Part shown: positions 1 to 8,451 of the stretch, in pieces
Layout of the letters: every line of letters begins with the position of its first letter
How positions within the stretch are numbered: the stretch's first letter is position 1
Assembly: GCF_003668995.1 (NCBI RefSeq)
Contig: NZ_CP033068.1
Span: 186,001 to 250,000 of the forward strand
DNA from: Flavobacterium sp. 140616W15
GTDB taxonomy: Bacteria > Bacteroidota > Bacteroidia > Flavobacteriales > Flavobacteriaceae
Direction: 5' to 3'
Length of the DNA stretch: 64,000 bases
The notes under the pieces: generated by a model
What the model was told of the DNA's origin: nothing
Seen by the model: the letters and a program-made list of their open reading frames with translations, nothing else
Databases searched by the model: none
Position numbers and translations under genes: made by a program

Positions 1-1
1 A

Positions 2-295
2 TTTAAAAAAGCACTTTTTTTTCAAACAGGAATTGTGTTTAATTATTTCACTAGTTATTATGGAAATGATTATAATCCTGTAATTGGTGAGTTTTTTGTT
101 CAGAATAAGAAAGAAATAGGAAATTACCCGAACTTAGACTTTTTTATAAATGCAAGAATCAGACAAACAAGAATCTTTTTTAAAATAGAGCATTTTAATT
201 CGTCGTTTTCAGGTAGTAATTACTATTCAGCACCTAATAATCCTTACCGTGATTTAGCTATCCGTTTTGGTTTAACTTGGAATTTCTTCCAATAA
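2..295 (+). CDS. C-terminal end of an outer-membrane beta-barrel (putative porin-like) protein, partial
   Basis: The reading frame is open from base 2, so the gene begins outside the window and only about 97 residues are seen. The residues alternate aromatic and polar positions in strand-like stretches and the chain ends in a short strand closing on aromatic residues (LTWNFFQ), which is the usual appearance of the last strands of a Bacteroidota outer-membrane barrel recognised by the BAM complex. The GTG at 35 is an internal codon, not a start. The exact family cannot be named from this fragment; a putative-porin type protein is the best guess. Confidence 0.55.
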   Translation, partial: FKKALFFQTGIVFNYFTSYYGNDYNPVIGEFFVQNKKEIGNYPNLDFFINARIRQTRIFFKIEHFNSSFSGSNYYSAPNNPYRDLAIRFGLTWNFFQ

Positions 296-346
296 AATAA
301 TTAATAATAATGGGAATCAGATTGTATAATTTCCAAACTTAATAAA

Positions 347-1708
347 ATGAATTACTCAAAAAATATTTTAGAAACAATCGGTAACACGCCTTTAGTAAAA
401 CTTAATAAAATCGTTACCGAAATAGATGCCTTGGTTTTAGCCAAAGTAGAAACTTTTAATCCAGGAAATTCGGTTAAGGATAGAATGGCAGTAAAAATGG
501 TTGAAGATGCCGAAGCCGATGGACGTTTAAAACCAGGAGGAACCATTATCGAGGGAACTTCAGGTAATACAGGAATGGGATTGGCACTAGTTGCAATTAT
601 AAAAGGATACAAGCTTATTTGTGTAATTTCGGATAAGCAATCAAAAGAAAAAATGGACATCTTGCGTGCTGTGGGTGCAAAAGTTGTGGTTTGCCCAACA
701 GATGTAGAGCCTACAGATCCTCGTTCATACTATTCAGTATCGAAACGATTGGCAGAGGAAACTCCAAATTCGTGGTATGTAAATCAATATGATAATCCAT
801 CAAATGCATTAGCGCATTATGAGCAAACTGGACCTGAAATCTGGGAACAAACAGAAGGTAAAATAACTCATTTTGTAGTTGGAGTAGGTACAGGAGGAAC
901 AATATCGGGAGTTGCAAAATACTTAAAAGAGAAAAACCCTAATATTAAAATCTGGGGAATAGATACTTATGGATCAGTTTTCAAAAAGTACCACGAAACT
1001 GGTATTTTTGATGAGAACGAAATTTATTCATATATAACTGAAGGAATTGGAGAAGATATTTTACCAAAAAATGTTGATTTTTCGTTAATAGATGGATTTA
1101 CAAAAGTAACAGATAAAGATGCAGCTGTTTATACTAGAAAAATTGCACTTGAAGAAGGAATTTTTGTGGGTAACTCAGCAGGAGCTTGTATAAAAGGATT
1201 GTTGCAACTAAAAGAACATTTTACAAAAGATGATGTCGTAGTTGTTCTTTTTCATGATTCAGGAAGTCGTTACGTAGGTAAGATGTTTAATGATGATTGG
1301 ATGCGTGAGCGCGGTTTTCTAGAAGAGAATATTACTAAAGCCGAAGATGTTATAAAAGATCATATCGACAAGCAATTAATTGTTGTACGTACAGAAGAAT
1401 TGGTTTCACACGCTATTGAAAGAATGCGTAAATATAAAATATCTCAAATTCCAGTAGTTGATATTACAGGCTTTGTAGGTTCAGTTGATGAAACTGATTT
1501 ATTTAGAAGTTACGTAGCAGATAAAAATGTAGCCGAAAAACCAATTAAAGAAGTAATGGGAAAACCTTTTCCTATTGTGAAATTAGGAACACCGATTGAA
1601 GAAGTTTCTAAACTTTTTACAAAAGAAAATGATGCTGTCCTTGTAGAGTTAGGAAACGGAAGGCATCATATTATTACCAAATACGATATTATTGGTTCGA
1701 TAAAATAA
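347..1708 (+). CDS. PLP-dependent cysteine synthase/cystathionine beta-synthase family enzyme with C-terminal CBS pair
   Basis: 453 aa. A fold-type II PLP enzyme that joins a thiol to an activated serine, either cystathionine from serine and homocysteine or cysteine from O-acetylserine. The PLP lysine is K44 in NSVKDR; EGTSGNTG at 69-76 binds the substrate carboxylate, and a VGTGGTISG loop (about 180-190) binds the PLP phosphate. Residues from about 335 form two CBS domains, the layout of cystathionine beta-synthase rather than plain CysK; no haem-binding N-terminus is present. The ATG at 347 starts right before the conserved ILETIGNTPLV segment. It stands alone: the upstream barrel gene ends 52 bp before and a hairpin terminator follows. 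Substrate choice is inferred, not shown. Confidence 0.85.
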   Translation: MNYSKNILETIGNTPLVKLNKIVTEIDALVLAKVETFNPGNSVKDRMAVKMVEDAEADGRLKPGGTIIEGTSGNTGMGLALVAIIKGYKLICVISDKQSKEKMDILRAVGAKVVVCPTDVEPTDPRSYYSVSKRLAEETPNSWYVNQYDNPSNALAHYEQTGPEIWEQTEGKITHFVVGVGTGGTISGVAKYLKEKNPNIKIWGIDTYGSVFKKYHETGIFDENEIYSYITEGIGEDILPKNVDFSLIDGFTKVTDKDAAVYTRKIALEEGIFVGNSAGACIKGLLQLKEHFTKDDVVVVLFHDSGSRYVGKMFNDDWMRERGFLEENITKAEDVIKDHIDKQLIVVRTEELVSHAIERMRKYKISQIPVVDITGFVGSVDETDLFRSYVADKNVAEKPIKEVMGKPFPIVKLGTPIEEVSKLFTKENDAVLVELGNGRHHIITKYDIIGSIK

Positions 1709-1732
1709 AGCAATAGTTCGTACAATTTAAAT

Positions 1733-1777
1733 AGCCACAAATCTAACGGGAGTTCTCGTTGAATTTGTGGCATTTTT
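1733..1777 (+). terminator. Intrinsic terminator after the CBS-domain gene
   Basis: GCCACAAAT and ATTTGTGGC form a 9-bp stem, with AACG/CGTT pairing further in, followed by ATTTTT. It lies 25 bp after the stop codon of the PLP enzyme and before the exonuclease gene. Confidence 0.75.
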
Positions 1778-1798
1778 AGCTTATAAAAAATATTAAAA

Positions 1799-2281
1799 AT
1801 GACTTTTACAGCTATAGATTTTGAAACAGCTACAGGACACCATCCCTGTTCAGTAGGTATTGTTACAGTAGAGAATGGGGTAATTGTAGATGAGTTTGTT
1901 ACTCTGATTAAACCGCCTAATAACGAGTACTCGCCATTTACAATTAGAGTGCATGGTATTTATCCACGAGACACAATAAATGCTAAAACATTTACTCAAG
2001 TATTTCCAGAAATAAAAAAGCGTCTAGAAAATAGAATTGTTGTTGCTCATAACGAAAGTTTTGATCGTAATGTATTAGCGAAATCAATGGCATTATATGG
2101 TTTAGATTATGAAGATTTGAATATTGCTTCACGTTGGGAATGTACCGTTAAAATCTATAAAGCAAAAGGACTAAAGCCAACTAAGTTGAGTGATTGTTGC
2201 CGTGAAATGAATATTCAACTTAATCATCACGAAGCCTTGTCAGATGCACGTGCTTGTGCTAAATTATATTTATTGAGGTAA
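1799..2281 (+). CDS. DnaQ-like 3'-5' exonuclease (DEDDh family)
   Basis: 160 aa, a single exonuclease domain. It should remove nucleotides from DNA or RNA 3' ends using two metal ions. The acidic motif DFE is at 7-9 (D7, E9), the second Asp is in AHNESFD (D89), and the third motif HHEALSD gives H144 and D149, so all DEDDh residues are present. The length matches stand-alone exonuclease/epsilon-like proteins of Bacteroidota rather than a polymerase-bound epsilon subunit with a C-terminal tether. It lies between a terminator and the DUF2851 gene (59 bp gap), so it could share a transcript with that gene. The physiological substrate cannot be told from sequence. Confidence 0.85.
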   Translation: MTFTAIDFETATGHHPCSVGIVTVENGVIVDEFVTLIKPPNNEYSPFTIRVHGIYPRDTINAKTFTQVFPEIKKRLENRIVVAHNESFDRNVLAKSMALYGLDYEDLNIASRWECTVKIYKAKGLKPTKLSDCCREMNIQLNHHEALSDARACAKLYLLR

Positions 2282-2340
2282 TTTTCTTATATTTTTAAGT
2301 TTTTTTGAATTACTTTAGTCAATCTTTAAAAGACTAAATA

Positions 2341-3612
2341 ATGAAAGAAGATTTTCTACATTACCTATGGAAATATAAAAAGTTTGACACTTTAAATCTC
2401 AGAACGTTCAATAATGAGGAACTTGTAATAATTAATGTTGGTCAGTATCTAGAATTGGCAGGGCCAGATTTTTTTAATGCTCAAATAATAATTGGGAATC
2501 AAAAATGGGCAGGAAACATTGAAATTCATTTAAAATCTTCTGATTGGTATTTGCATAATCATGAAAAAGATATAGCCTATGAAAGTGTTATTCTTCATGT
2601 AGTTTGGGAACATGATAGTGAAGTATTCAATCAAAATAACTCTGAGATACCCGTTTTGATTTTAAAAAATTATGTTTCAGAAGAAATCATTAAAAATTAT
2701 AAAACGTTAATAACTCCTAAATCCTGGATTTTTTGTGAAAAAGAGATTAAAGATATTAATAAGTTTTCATTTCTAAATTGGCAAGAGCGCTTGTTTTTTG
2801 AGCGATTAGAACGTAAATCGAAGGCTGTTTATGATCTATTAGAAAAAACTAATAATGATTGGGAAGCAGTTTTATTTTGCTTCTTAGCTAAAAACTTTGG
2901 TTTAAACACCAATGGAGATTCTTTTTTACAATTAGCCCAATCAATACCGTTTACTATTATTAGAAAAGAAAGTTTTGAAGTTGAAAATTTAGAAGCCTTG
3001 CTTTTTGGTAATGCTGGGTTATTAGATGCTGATAAAGAAGATAATTATTTTAAAGATTTAAAAATCAGGTATTTTTATCTATTGCATAAATATCAATTAG
3101 AGAGAGTGCATGTTGAGCCCGTGCAGTTTTTTAAGCATCGTCCTGACAATTTTCCGACTATCCGCCTTTCTCAATTGGCTAATTTGTATCATAAATACCA
3201 AAATTTATTTTCAAAGATTATAAATTTAAAGACGGTTCAGGAAATTTATGATTTGTTATTGGTTCCGGTCGCTCCATATTGGCAAAATCACTATCAGTTT
3301 GATAAAGAAAGTCCTTTTAAATCAAAGAAAACGGTTTGCTCCTTTGTCGATTTACTTATTATTAATACTATTATTCCAATAAAGTTTGCCTATACTAAAA
3401 AACTAGGTGAATTTATTTTAGAAGATTTAATTGTTATTTTAAATGAAATTAAACCTGAGAAAAATGCCGTTATTGATAAGTTTAAAGCATTCGATATTAA
3501 CGCAGTTAATGCTTTAGAAACACAATCTTTACTACAGCTAAAAAATGAATATTGTAATAAAAATAGGTGTCTTGATTGTGTTGTTGGATTGGAATTGTTA
3601 AAGGGTAATTAG
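2341..3612 (+). CDS. DUF2851 family protein
   Basis: 423 aa, recognised as the DUF2851 family common in Bacteroidota from its N-terminal region (EDFLHYLWKYKKF, then GPDFFNAQI and GNIEIHLKSSDWYLH). The family has no established biochemical role. The N-terminal acidic/histidine motifs (EIHLKSSDWYLHNHEKD, about 61-77) resemble a metal-binding site, which is my inference. The C-terminus carries a cysteine group (YCNKNRCLDCVVG, near 404-416), which could bind metal or form a disulfide. No signal peptide or membrane segment is visible, so it is probably cytoplasmic. It follows the exonuclease by 59 bp. Confidence 0.8.
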   Translation: MKEDFLHYLWKYKKFDTLNLRTFNNEELVIINVGQYLELAGPDFFNAQIIIGNQKWAGNIEIHLKSSDWYLHNHEKDIAYESVILHVVWEHDSEVFNQNNSEIPVLILKNYVSEEIIKNYKTLITPKSWIFCEKEIKDINKFSFLNWQERLFFERLERKSKAVYDLLEKTNNDWEAVLFCFLAKNFGLNTNGDSFLQLAQSIPFTIIRKESFEVENLEALLFGNAGLLDADKEDNYFKDLKIRYFYLLHKYQLERVHVEPVQFFKHRPDNFPTIRLSQLANLYHKYQNLFSKIINLKTVQEIYDLLLVPVAPYWQNHYQFDKESPFKSKKTVCSFVDLLIINTIIPIKFAYTKKLGEFILEDLIVILNEIKPEKNAVIDKFKAFDINAVNALETQSLLQLKNEYCNKNRCLDCVVGLELLKGN

Positions 3613-3652
3613 AGAAAACAAAATTAAGGAATCAGAAGATGGGTAAATTTTG

Positions 3653-3660
3653 TATTTTTG
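3653..3660 (+). promoter_or_regulatory. -7 box of the PspC gene promoter
   Basis: TATTTTTG matches TAnnTTTG. It overlaps the farther possible start (3650) of the small PspC gene, so transcription would begin after that codon. This argues for the downstream ATG at 3680. Confidence 0.5.
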
Positions 3661-3679
3661 TCTATTATTTGAAGTATAT

Positions 3680-3907
3680 ATGTCAGCAATTATCAAACTT
3701 AAATTCTTTTTTGAAAAATACGGTTTTCACGTTTCTTCTAGGTTAGCCGATAGATTAGGAATGCGCGTAACAAGCGTTCGTTTATTCTTTATATATATAT
3801 CTTTTGTTACGGCTGGACTTTGGTTCGGAGTCTATTTAACATTAGCGTTCTGGATTAGATTAAAAGATTTGGTTCGTGCAAAAAGAACTTCTGTTTTTGA
3901 TTTATAA
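3680..3907 (+). CDS. PspC domain small membrane protein
   Basis: 75 aa. The PspC pattern is clear: an N-terminal amphipathic part with GFHVSSRLADRLGM followed by RVTSVRLFFIYISFVTAGLWFGVYLTLAFWI, one long or two short membrane segments, then a basic tail. PspC proteins are inner-membrane partners in phage-shock-type envelope stress responses, but many Bacteroidota carry short free-standing copies of unknown role. I chose the ATG at 3680 because a -7 promoter box covers 3653-3660, leaving the upstream ATG at 3650 untranscribed. A strong bidirectional terminator follows. Confidence 0.75.
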   Translation: MSAIIKLKFFFEKYGFHVSSRLADRLGMRVTSVRLFFIYISFVTAGLWFGVYLTLAFWIRLKDLVRAKRTSVFDL

Positions 3908-3922
3908 CTCATTTTACTCCAT

Positions 3923-3967
3923 AAAAAAAGGGATTACAAAGCAATAAAACTTTGTAATCCCTTTTTT
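3923..3967. terminator. Bidirectional terminator between pspC-like gene and permease
   Basis: A near-perfect hairpin pairs AAAAAAGGGATTACAAAG with CTTTGTAATCCCTTTTTT, with A- and T-tracts on both sides, so it can end transcripts from the two convergent genes. Confidence 0.9.
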
Positions 3968-3981
3968 AGTATTTTTATTTT

Positions 3982-5433
3982 TTATTTATCTGGATTGTTT
4001 AATTTACTGTTTTTCTTACCGTAGGTAAAGTAAATAAGTACACCCAAACTCATCCATATTACAAGTCTTACCCAGCTTTCATTTGGTAATGAATACATTA
4101 ATGCTAAGCAAATTACAATTCCAGCAATAGGCACAAAAGGAACTAATGGAGTTCTAAAAGATCTTGGAGCATCTGGCATTTTTTTACGCATTACCATTAC
4201 CCCAATACATACTAATACAAATGCTAATAAGGTACCAATACTAACCATATGACCTAAATCACTCACTGGAACAAATCCAGCAAATAGACTTACAAATATC
4301 AAAAAGAAAATGTTAGTTTTCCAAGGAGTACGGAATTTAGAGTGAATTTCACTAAAGAATTTTGGTAATAATCCATCTTTACTCATAGTGTAAAACACAC
4401 GGCTTTGTCCCATTAACATTACTAATATTACAGAGGTGTAACCAGCTAAAATTGCAACGATTAAACCTGTTTGTAAAAATGAATATCCAGTTTTAGCAAA
4501 AGCAGTTGCAGCAGGTTTTGCATCGCCAGCAAATTCGTAATATGGTACAAGTCCAGTCATTACGTGAGCAAATAAAACATATAGTATAGTACAAATTACT
4601 AGTGATCCTAAAATACCGATAGGCATTCCTTTTTGTGGGTTTTTTGCTTCTTGTGCAGCTGTAGAAACTGCATCAAAACCAATGAATGCAAAAAATACCG
4701 TTCCAGCTCCAGCAGCGATACCAGACCAACCAAACTCACCAAAAACGCCTGTATTATTAGGAATATAAGGAGTGTAGTTTGCTGTGTCAATATGGCTCCA
4801 TCCTAATACAATAAAAACGATTACAACGGTAACTTTTAAAACAACTAAGAAATTGTTTATAGAAGCTGATTCTTTTGTACCTCTAATTAATAATAATGAA
4901 AGTAAAGAAACAATTATTATTGCAGGAAGGTTCAATATCCCTCCCTCGATAACAGTTCCGTCGCTAAGTTTTAATGTTTCCCAGGGAGAACATATTAAAT
5001 TATGAGGCAAATGTATATTGTATTTATTAAGCAATTCGAGTAGATAACGAGACCAACTCACGCCGACTGTCGCGGCTCCTAATGCATATTCTAGTACTAA
5101 ATCCCATCCAATTATCCAAGCCATGAATTCACCCATTGTGGCGTAAGAATAGGTGTAAGCACTACCAGCAACAGGTATCATTGAAGCAAATTCAGCGTAA
5201 CAAAGACCAGCAAAAGCACATCCTATTGCGGCAAGAATAAACGATAATGTAACTGCAGGTCCAGCATGTTCTGCTGCAGCAATTCCTGTTAGTGAAAATA
5301 ATCCAGCTCCAATAATTGCTCCTACTCCAAGTGCTACTAGAGAGCGTGAAGATAGAGTTCTTTTTAAGCCTCTTTCAGATTCGGAAGCTTCATTAAGCAA
5401 TACCGATAGTGGTTTAGTTTTCCAAATTGACAT
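3982..5433 (-). CDS. APC family amino acid permease
   Basis: 483 aa, about twelve hydrophobic segments. It is an inner-membrane amino acid transporter of the APC superfamily, close in feel to the cationic amino acid transporter group. The N-terminal GVGAIIGAGLFSLTG (about 36-50) is the glycine-rich helix 1 motif that opens around the substrate; FFAFIGFDAVSTAAQEAKNPQKG (near 246-268) is the conserved helix 6 region. An 8-residue run of variable cytoplasmic N-terminus precedes ERGLKRTLSSR. The substrate is not determined by sequence. A TAnnTTTG box lies 31 bp upstream, and it converges on the PspC gene through a shared terminator. Confidence 0.85.
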   Translation of the reverse strand: MSIWKTKPLSVLLNEASESERGLKRTLSSRSLVALGVGAIIGAGLFSLTGIAAAEHAGPAVTLSFILAAIGCAFAGLCYAEFASMIPVAGSAYTYSYATMGEFMAWIIGWDLVLEYALGAATVGVSWSRYLLELLNKYNIHLPHNLICSPWETLKLSDGTVIEGGILNLPAIIIVSLLSLLLIRGTKESASINNFLVVLKVTVVIVFIVLGWSHIDTANYTPYIPNNTGVFGEFGWSGIAAGAGTVFFAFIGFDAVSTAAQEAKNPQKGMPIGILGSLVICTILYVLFAHVMTGLVPYYEFAGDAKPAATAFAKTGYSFLQTGLIVAILAGYTSVILVMLMGQSRVFYTMSKDGLLPKFFSEIHSKFRTPWKTNIFFLIFVSLFAGFVPVSDLGHMVSIGTLLAFVLVCIGVMVMRKKMPDAPRSFRTPLVPFVPIAGIVICLALMYSLPNESWVRLVIWMSLGVLIYFTYGKKNSKLNNPDK

Positions 5434-5463
5434 ATATTATTTTGGTTAATTGTTATTAAGCTT

Positions 5464-5471
5464 CAAATGTA
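5464..5471 (-). promoter_or_regulatory. -7 box of the permease promoter
   Basis: Read on the minus strand this is TACATTTG, an exact TAnnTTTG match 31 bp before the permease ATG. No good -33 TTG was found at the usual distance. Confidence 0.5.
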
Positions 5472-5670
5472 TTGTTTTTTATAAAAAATAAAAACATTTA
5501 GTGCGTTTTAAGTTGTAAAATAATTAATTTTATGAAGAATTGTTGGTTTGTCCTACTTTTTATCTTGACTATATTGCTCGTTTTAGTTTTTAAATATAAA
5601 ATAAATCTTGTTAAATTTATATTTTTTTGGCTTAATTTACAATTCCAAATAAAATATAATTTACTTAAAG

Positions 5671-6558
5671 ATGAATTTTAGAAAAATCCTTACTTATTTT
5701 AAATTTAGCAGAGATCAAAGAATTGGTATTTATTTACTTTTTGCAATTATAATAGTTTTGCAGTTGATCTATTTTTTTGCAGATTTTAGTTCGTCATCAT
5801 ATTTCTTTCCTGAAAAAGAAAAATGGATGTCTTTACAAAAAGAGATAGATTCAATTAAAAATAGTGATGGCGATAAAGAAGAAAAAAAGTATTCATTTAA
5901 TCCTAATTTCATTACTGATTATAAAGGCTATAAATTAGGTATGACTGTAGATGAAATTGATCGGTTGTTGGCTTTTAGAAAAGAAAATAAATATGTTAAC
6001 TCACCCAACGAGTTTCAGGATGTAACTAAGGTTTCAGATTCTTTATTAGCCACTATGACTCCTTATTTTAAATTTCCTAATTGGATACTTAATAAGAAAG
6101 AAGTAAGAGGTAATAAAAGTTATTCAAGCGAGAAGAAATTTCTTAAAAAGGAGAAAATTATATTAACAGATATTAATCAGGCATCTCAAGAAGATTTGGT
6201 TAAGGTTTCTGGTGTAGGAGAGGTTCTTTCTTTGCGGATTTTAATGCAAAAAGAAAGATTTGGATATTTTGTTTCGATGGAGCAACTTAAAGAAGTATGG
6301 GGGCTTTCGCCAGAAGTCATTTCGAATTTGAATAATCATTTTGAAATTTCAGAACTCACTTCTTTTAGAAAAATAGCAATAAATGACGCTTCTCTAAAGG
6401 AACTTTCTAGCTTTCCGTATTTCCGATATGCGCTAGCAAAAGCAATAGTAACTCATCGAAGTATGAATGGAAATATAAATAATATTGAGGATTTGATAAA
6501 AATTAAGGGCTTTCCTGTTGAAAAAGCAAATATAATTCGTTTATATTTGGAGTTCTAA
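5671..6558 (+). CDS. ComEA-like helix-hairpin-helix membrane protein
   Basis: 295 aa. One membrane helix (about 18-38) is followed by an exposed region carrying helix-hairpin-helix repeats: a clear ComEA-type unit at 166-225 (TDINQASQEDLVKVSGVGEVLSLRI) and a second related one at about 236-292; a weaker first copy may lie at 80-135. HhH units bind DNA backbone without sequence preference. In competent bacteria ComEA carries incoming DNA across the periplasm; whether this protein does so is inference, and no other competence gene is nearby. The next gene starts 10 bp downstream, so the two probably share a transcript. Confidence 0.8.
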   Translation: MNFRKILTYFKFSRDQRIGIYLLFAIIIVLQLIYFFADFSSSSYFFPEKEKWMSLQKEIDSIKNSDGDKEEKKYSFNPNFITDYKGYKLGMTVDEIDRLLAFRKENKYVNSPNEFQDVTKVSDSLLATMTPYFKFPNWILNKKEVRGNKSYSSEKKFLKKEKIILTDINQASQEDLVKVSGVGEVLSLRILMQKERFGYFVSMEQLKEVWGLSPEVISNLNNHFEISELTSFRKIAINDASLKELSSFPYFRYALAKAIVTHRSMNGNINNIEDLIKIKGFPVEKANIIRLYLEF

Positions 6559-6568
6559 AAATATACTA

Positions 6569-7711
6569 ATGAATTTTGAATATAACGAAACGCAATCTAT
6601 GATTGCTCAGTCCATAAAAGAATTTGCTGAAAAAAATATCCGTCCTTATATAATGGAGTGGGATGAAGCGCAAACATTTCCAATTCCGCTCTTCAAAGAA
6701 TTAGGAGCAATGGGGTTTATGGGGGTCTTGGTTCCAGAAGAATATGGTGGATCAGGATTGGGATATCATGAATATATAACGATTATTGAGGAAATTTCAA
6801 AAGTAGATCCTTCAATTGGATTGTCAGTCGCGGCTCACAATTCATTATGTACAAACCATATTTTGACTTTTGGTAACGAAGAGCAAAAGAAAAAGTGGAT
6901 TCCTAAATTAGCAACTGCAGAGCATATTGGTGCGTGGGGGCTAACAGAACATAATACAGGTTCAGATGCAGGAGGTATGAATACAACGGCTGTTAAGGAT
7001 GGGGATTTTTGGGTTGTGAATGGAGCGAAAAATTTTATAACACATGCTATTTCGGGAGATATTGCAGTTGTAATTGTTCGTACAGGAGAAAAGGGAGATT
7101 CTAAAGGAATGACGGCTTTTGTTTTTGAAAAAGGAATGCCAGGCTTTTCGTCAGGAAAAAAAGAAAATAAATTAGGTATGCGAGCAAGCGAAACAGCGGA
7201 GCTGGTTTTTGATAATTGCCGTGTGCCAGATGCTAATAGATTAGGAGAAGTTGGACAGGGTTTTGTACAAGCAATGAAAATCTTAGATGGAGGGAGGATT
7301 TCAATAGGAGCATTATCTCTAGGGATCGCTAAAGGAGCATATGAAGCGGCGTTGAAATATTCAAAAGAAAGGTATCAATTCGGGCAACCAATCAGTAGCT
7401 TTCAAGGGATCTCGTTCAAGTTGGCAGATATGGCAACTGAAATTGAAGCTTCGGAATTATTATTGCATAAAGCAGCGTTTTTGAAACAACAACATAAACC
7501 GGTAACCACGATGGGAGCAATGGCTAAGATGTATGCTTCAGAAGTGTGTGTAAAAGTAGCTAACGAAGCAGTTCAAATTCATGGAGGATATGGATATACA
7601 AAAGATTTTCCAGTAGAAAAATTCTATAGAGATTCTAAGTTGTGTACTATAGGTGAGGGAACTACCGAAATTCAGAAACTAGTTATTTCAAGAAATATCT
7701 TAAAAGATTAG
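6569..7711 (+). CDS. Acyl-CoA dehydrogenase
   Basis: 380 aa, full length for the family. It is a flavoenzyme that makes trans-2-enoyl-CoA from acyl-CoA and passes electrons to ETF. WGLTEHNTGSDAGG (about 130-143) is the FAD/substrate signature, and the catalytic base is E363 in GEGTTEIQ near the C-terminus, the position used by short/medium-chain and butyryl-CoA dehydrogenases. YGYTKDFPVEKFYRD just before it is also family-typical. It is probably involved in fatty acid or branched-chain amino acid breakdown; chain-length preference is not readable. It lies 10 bp after the HhH gene. Confidence 0.9.
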   Translation: MNFEYNETQSMIAQSIKEFAEKNIRPYIMEWDEAQTFPIPLFKELGAMGFMGVLVPEEYGGSGLGYHEYITIIEEISKVDPSIGLSVAAHNSLCTNHILTFGNEEQKKKWIPKLATAEHIGAWGLTEHNTGSDAGGMNTTAVKDGDFWVVNGAKNFITHAISGDIAVVIVRTGEKGDSKGMTAFVFEKGMPGFSSGKKENKLGMRASETAELVFDNCRVPDANRLGEVGQGFVQAMKILDGGRISIGALSLGIAKGAYEAALKYSKERYQFGQPISSFQGISFKLADMATEIEASELLLHKAAFLKQQHKPVTTMGAMAKMYASEVCVKVANEAVQIHGGYGYTKDFPVEKFYRDSKLCTIGEGTTEIQKLVISRNILKD

Positions 7712-8054
7712 ATTATATAATTAAGAACATGTTTATAAAAAAATGCCTCAAATAGTGTCTGACTTTTTGGGGCATGTTCATTTGTGTTGATTGGCTTCTT
7801 CTTTTATGGTTGACTTTCTGCTATAAACGAAGTTCATTGAGTATCAATTAAAATAAATGTTAAGCGAAGTGATTCTTTTGTTCTTAAAGAAAGAACAAAA
7901 AGGATTTTCGTTTCAATTCTTCATGTAATGCTATAATGTTGTTGTGTCGAGTATTGATTAGTGAAATTATTTATGATCGCTTATCTCAATAATAAATATT
8001 TCATTAGGAAAAAAAATAATTCATAATTTATGACTCGTAATTGGAAATAATGTT
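7712..8054. other. Gene-free region between acyl-CoA dehydrogenase and rpsU
   Basis: No coding region is supported here. It holds an imperfect hairpin at 7743-7782 (ATGCCTCAAA with TTTTGGGGCAT) that could end the acyl-CoA dehydrogenase transcript. It also holds a REP-like hairpin at 7870-7902 (listed separately) and, at its end, the upstream part of the rpsU promoter. Confidence 0.5.
7868..7908. repeat. REP-like hairpin element, copy 1
   Basis: CTTTTGTTCTT and AAAGAACAAAAAG form a stem around a short A-rich loop, flanked by ATT on the left and GGATTTTCG on the right. A second element with the same plan (CTTTTnTTCTTT...AAAGAAnAAAAGGAT) is at 38300-38392. Each is outside coding sequence. Confidence 0.45.
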
Positions 8055-8062
8055 TACTTTTG
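8055..8062 (+). promoter_or_regulatory. -7 box of the rpsU promoter
   Basis: TACTTTTG is an exact match to TAnnTTTG. Transcription should begin about 7 bases later, giving a leader of roughly 23 bases that contains the Shine-Dalgarno sequence of rpsU. Confidence 0.65.
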
Positions 8063-8072
8063 CACACTTAAC

Positions 8073-8084
8073 GAAAGGGGGTGT
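8073..8084 (+). promoter_or_regulatory. Strong Shine-Dalgarno sequence of rpsU
   Basis: GAAAGGGGGTG can pair with the 3' end of 16S rRNA (anti-SD CACCUCCUUUC) along its length with a single G-U wobble, 8 bases before the ATG at 8092. No comparable SD precedes the other genes in the window. In Flavobacterium johnsoniae bS21 takes part in hiding the anti-SD, and rpsU is a known exception that keeps an SD, allowing ribosomes without bS21 to translate it preferentially. Confidence 0.8.
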
Positions 8085-8091
8085 CAATATT

Positions 8092-8286
8092 ATGTTAATT
8101 ATACCAATTAAAGACGGAGAAAATATCGATAGAGCATTAAAGCGCTATAAAAGAAAATTTGATAAAACAGGAACTGTTCGTCAGTTAAGAGCACGTACTG
8201 CTTTTATTAAGCCATCTGTAAAAAATAGAATCAAAATTCAAAAAGCTGCTTACATTCAAAACATGAAAGACAACTTGGAGAGTTAG
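8092..8286 (+). CDS. rpsU: 30S ribosomal protein bS21
   Basis: 64 aa. It opens MLIIPIKDGENIDRALKRYK and ends in the family's basic helix, matching bS21 of Bacteroidota in length. It binds the small subunit platform near the 16S 3' end, where in this phylum it helps keep the anti-Shine-Dalgarno bases from pairing with mRNA. An in-frame start further upstream (8041) would lie before the promoter -7 box at 8055 and is rejected. The gene has its own promoter, a strong SD and its own terminator, so it is a one-gene unit. Autoregulation through the SD is established in F. johnsoniae and inferred here. Confidence 0.93.
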   Translation: MLIIPIKDGENIDRALKRYKRKFDKTGTVRQLRARTAFIKPSVKNRIKIQKAAYIQNMKDNLES

Positions 8287-8309
8287 ATAAAATCTATATT
8301 CAAATAAAT

Positions 8310-8356
8310 ACCGTTAGTCATCAAAATTTTATAACTTTGATGCTAACGGTTTTTTC
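8310..8356 (+). terminator. Intrinsic terminator after rpsU
   Basis: ACCGTTAG(T)CATCAAA pairs with TTTGATGCTAACGGT, followed by six T. It lies 24 bp past the rpsU stop. Confidence 0.85.
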
Positions 8357-8451
8357 GTTTTATAAATCGAACGATTCTGAATCTTAGAATTGTAAAGGAG
8401 GGATGGTAGTGTTGTGTTCTTTAGAGAAGTAAAAAAAAACATAAGGTAAGA

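Noticed and set aside
8041..8091. Longer S21 with an upstream ATG/ATT start
   Set aside because: The upstream codons precede the -7 promoter box at 8055-8062 and add residues not seen in bS21.
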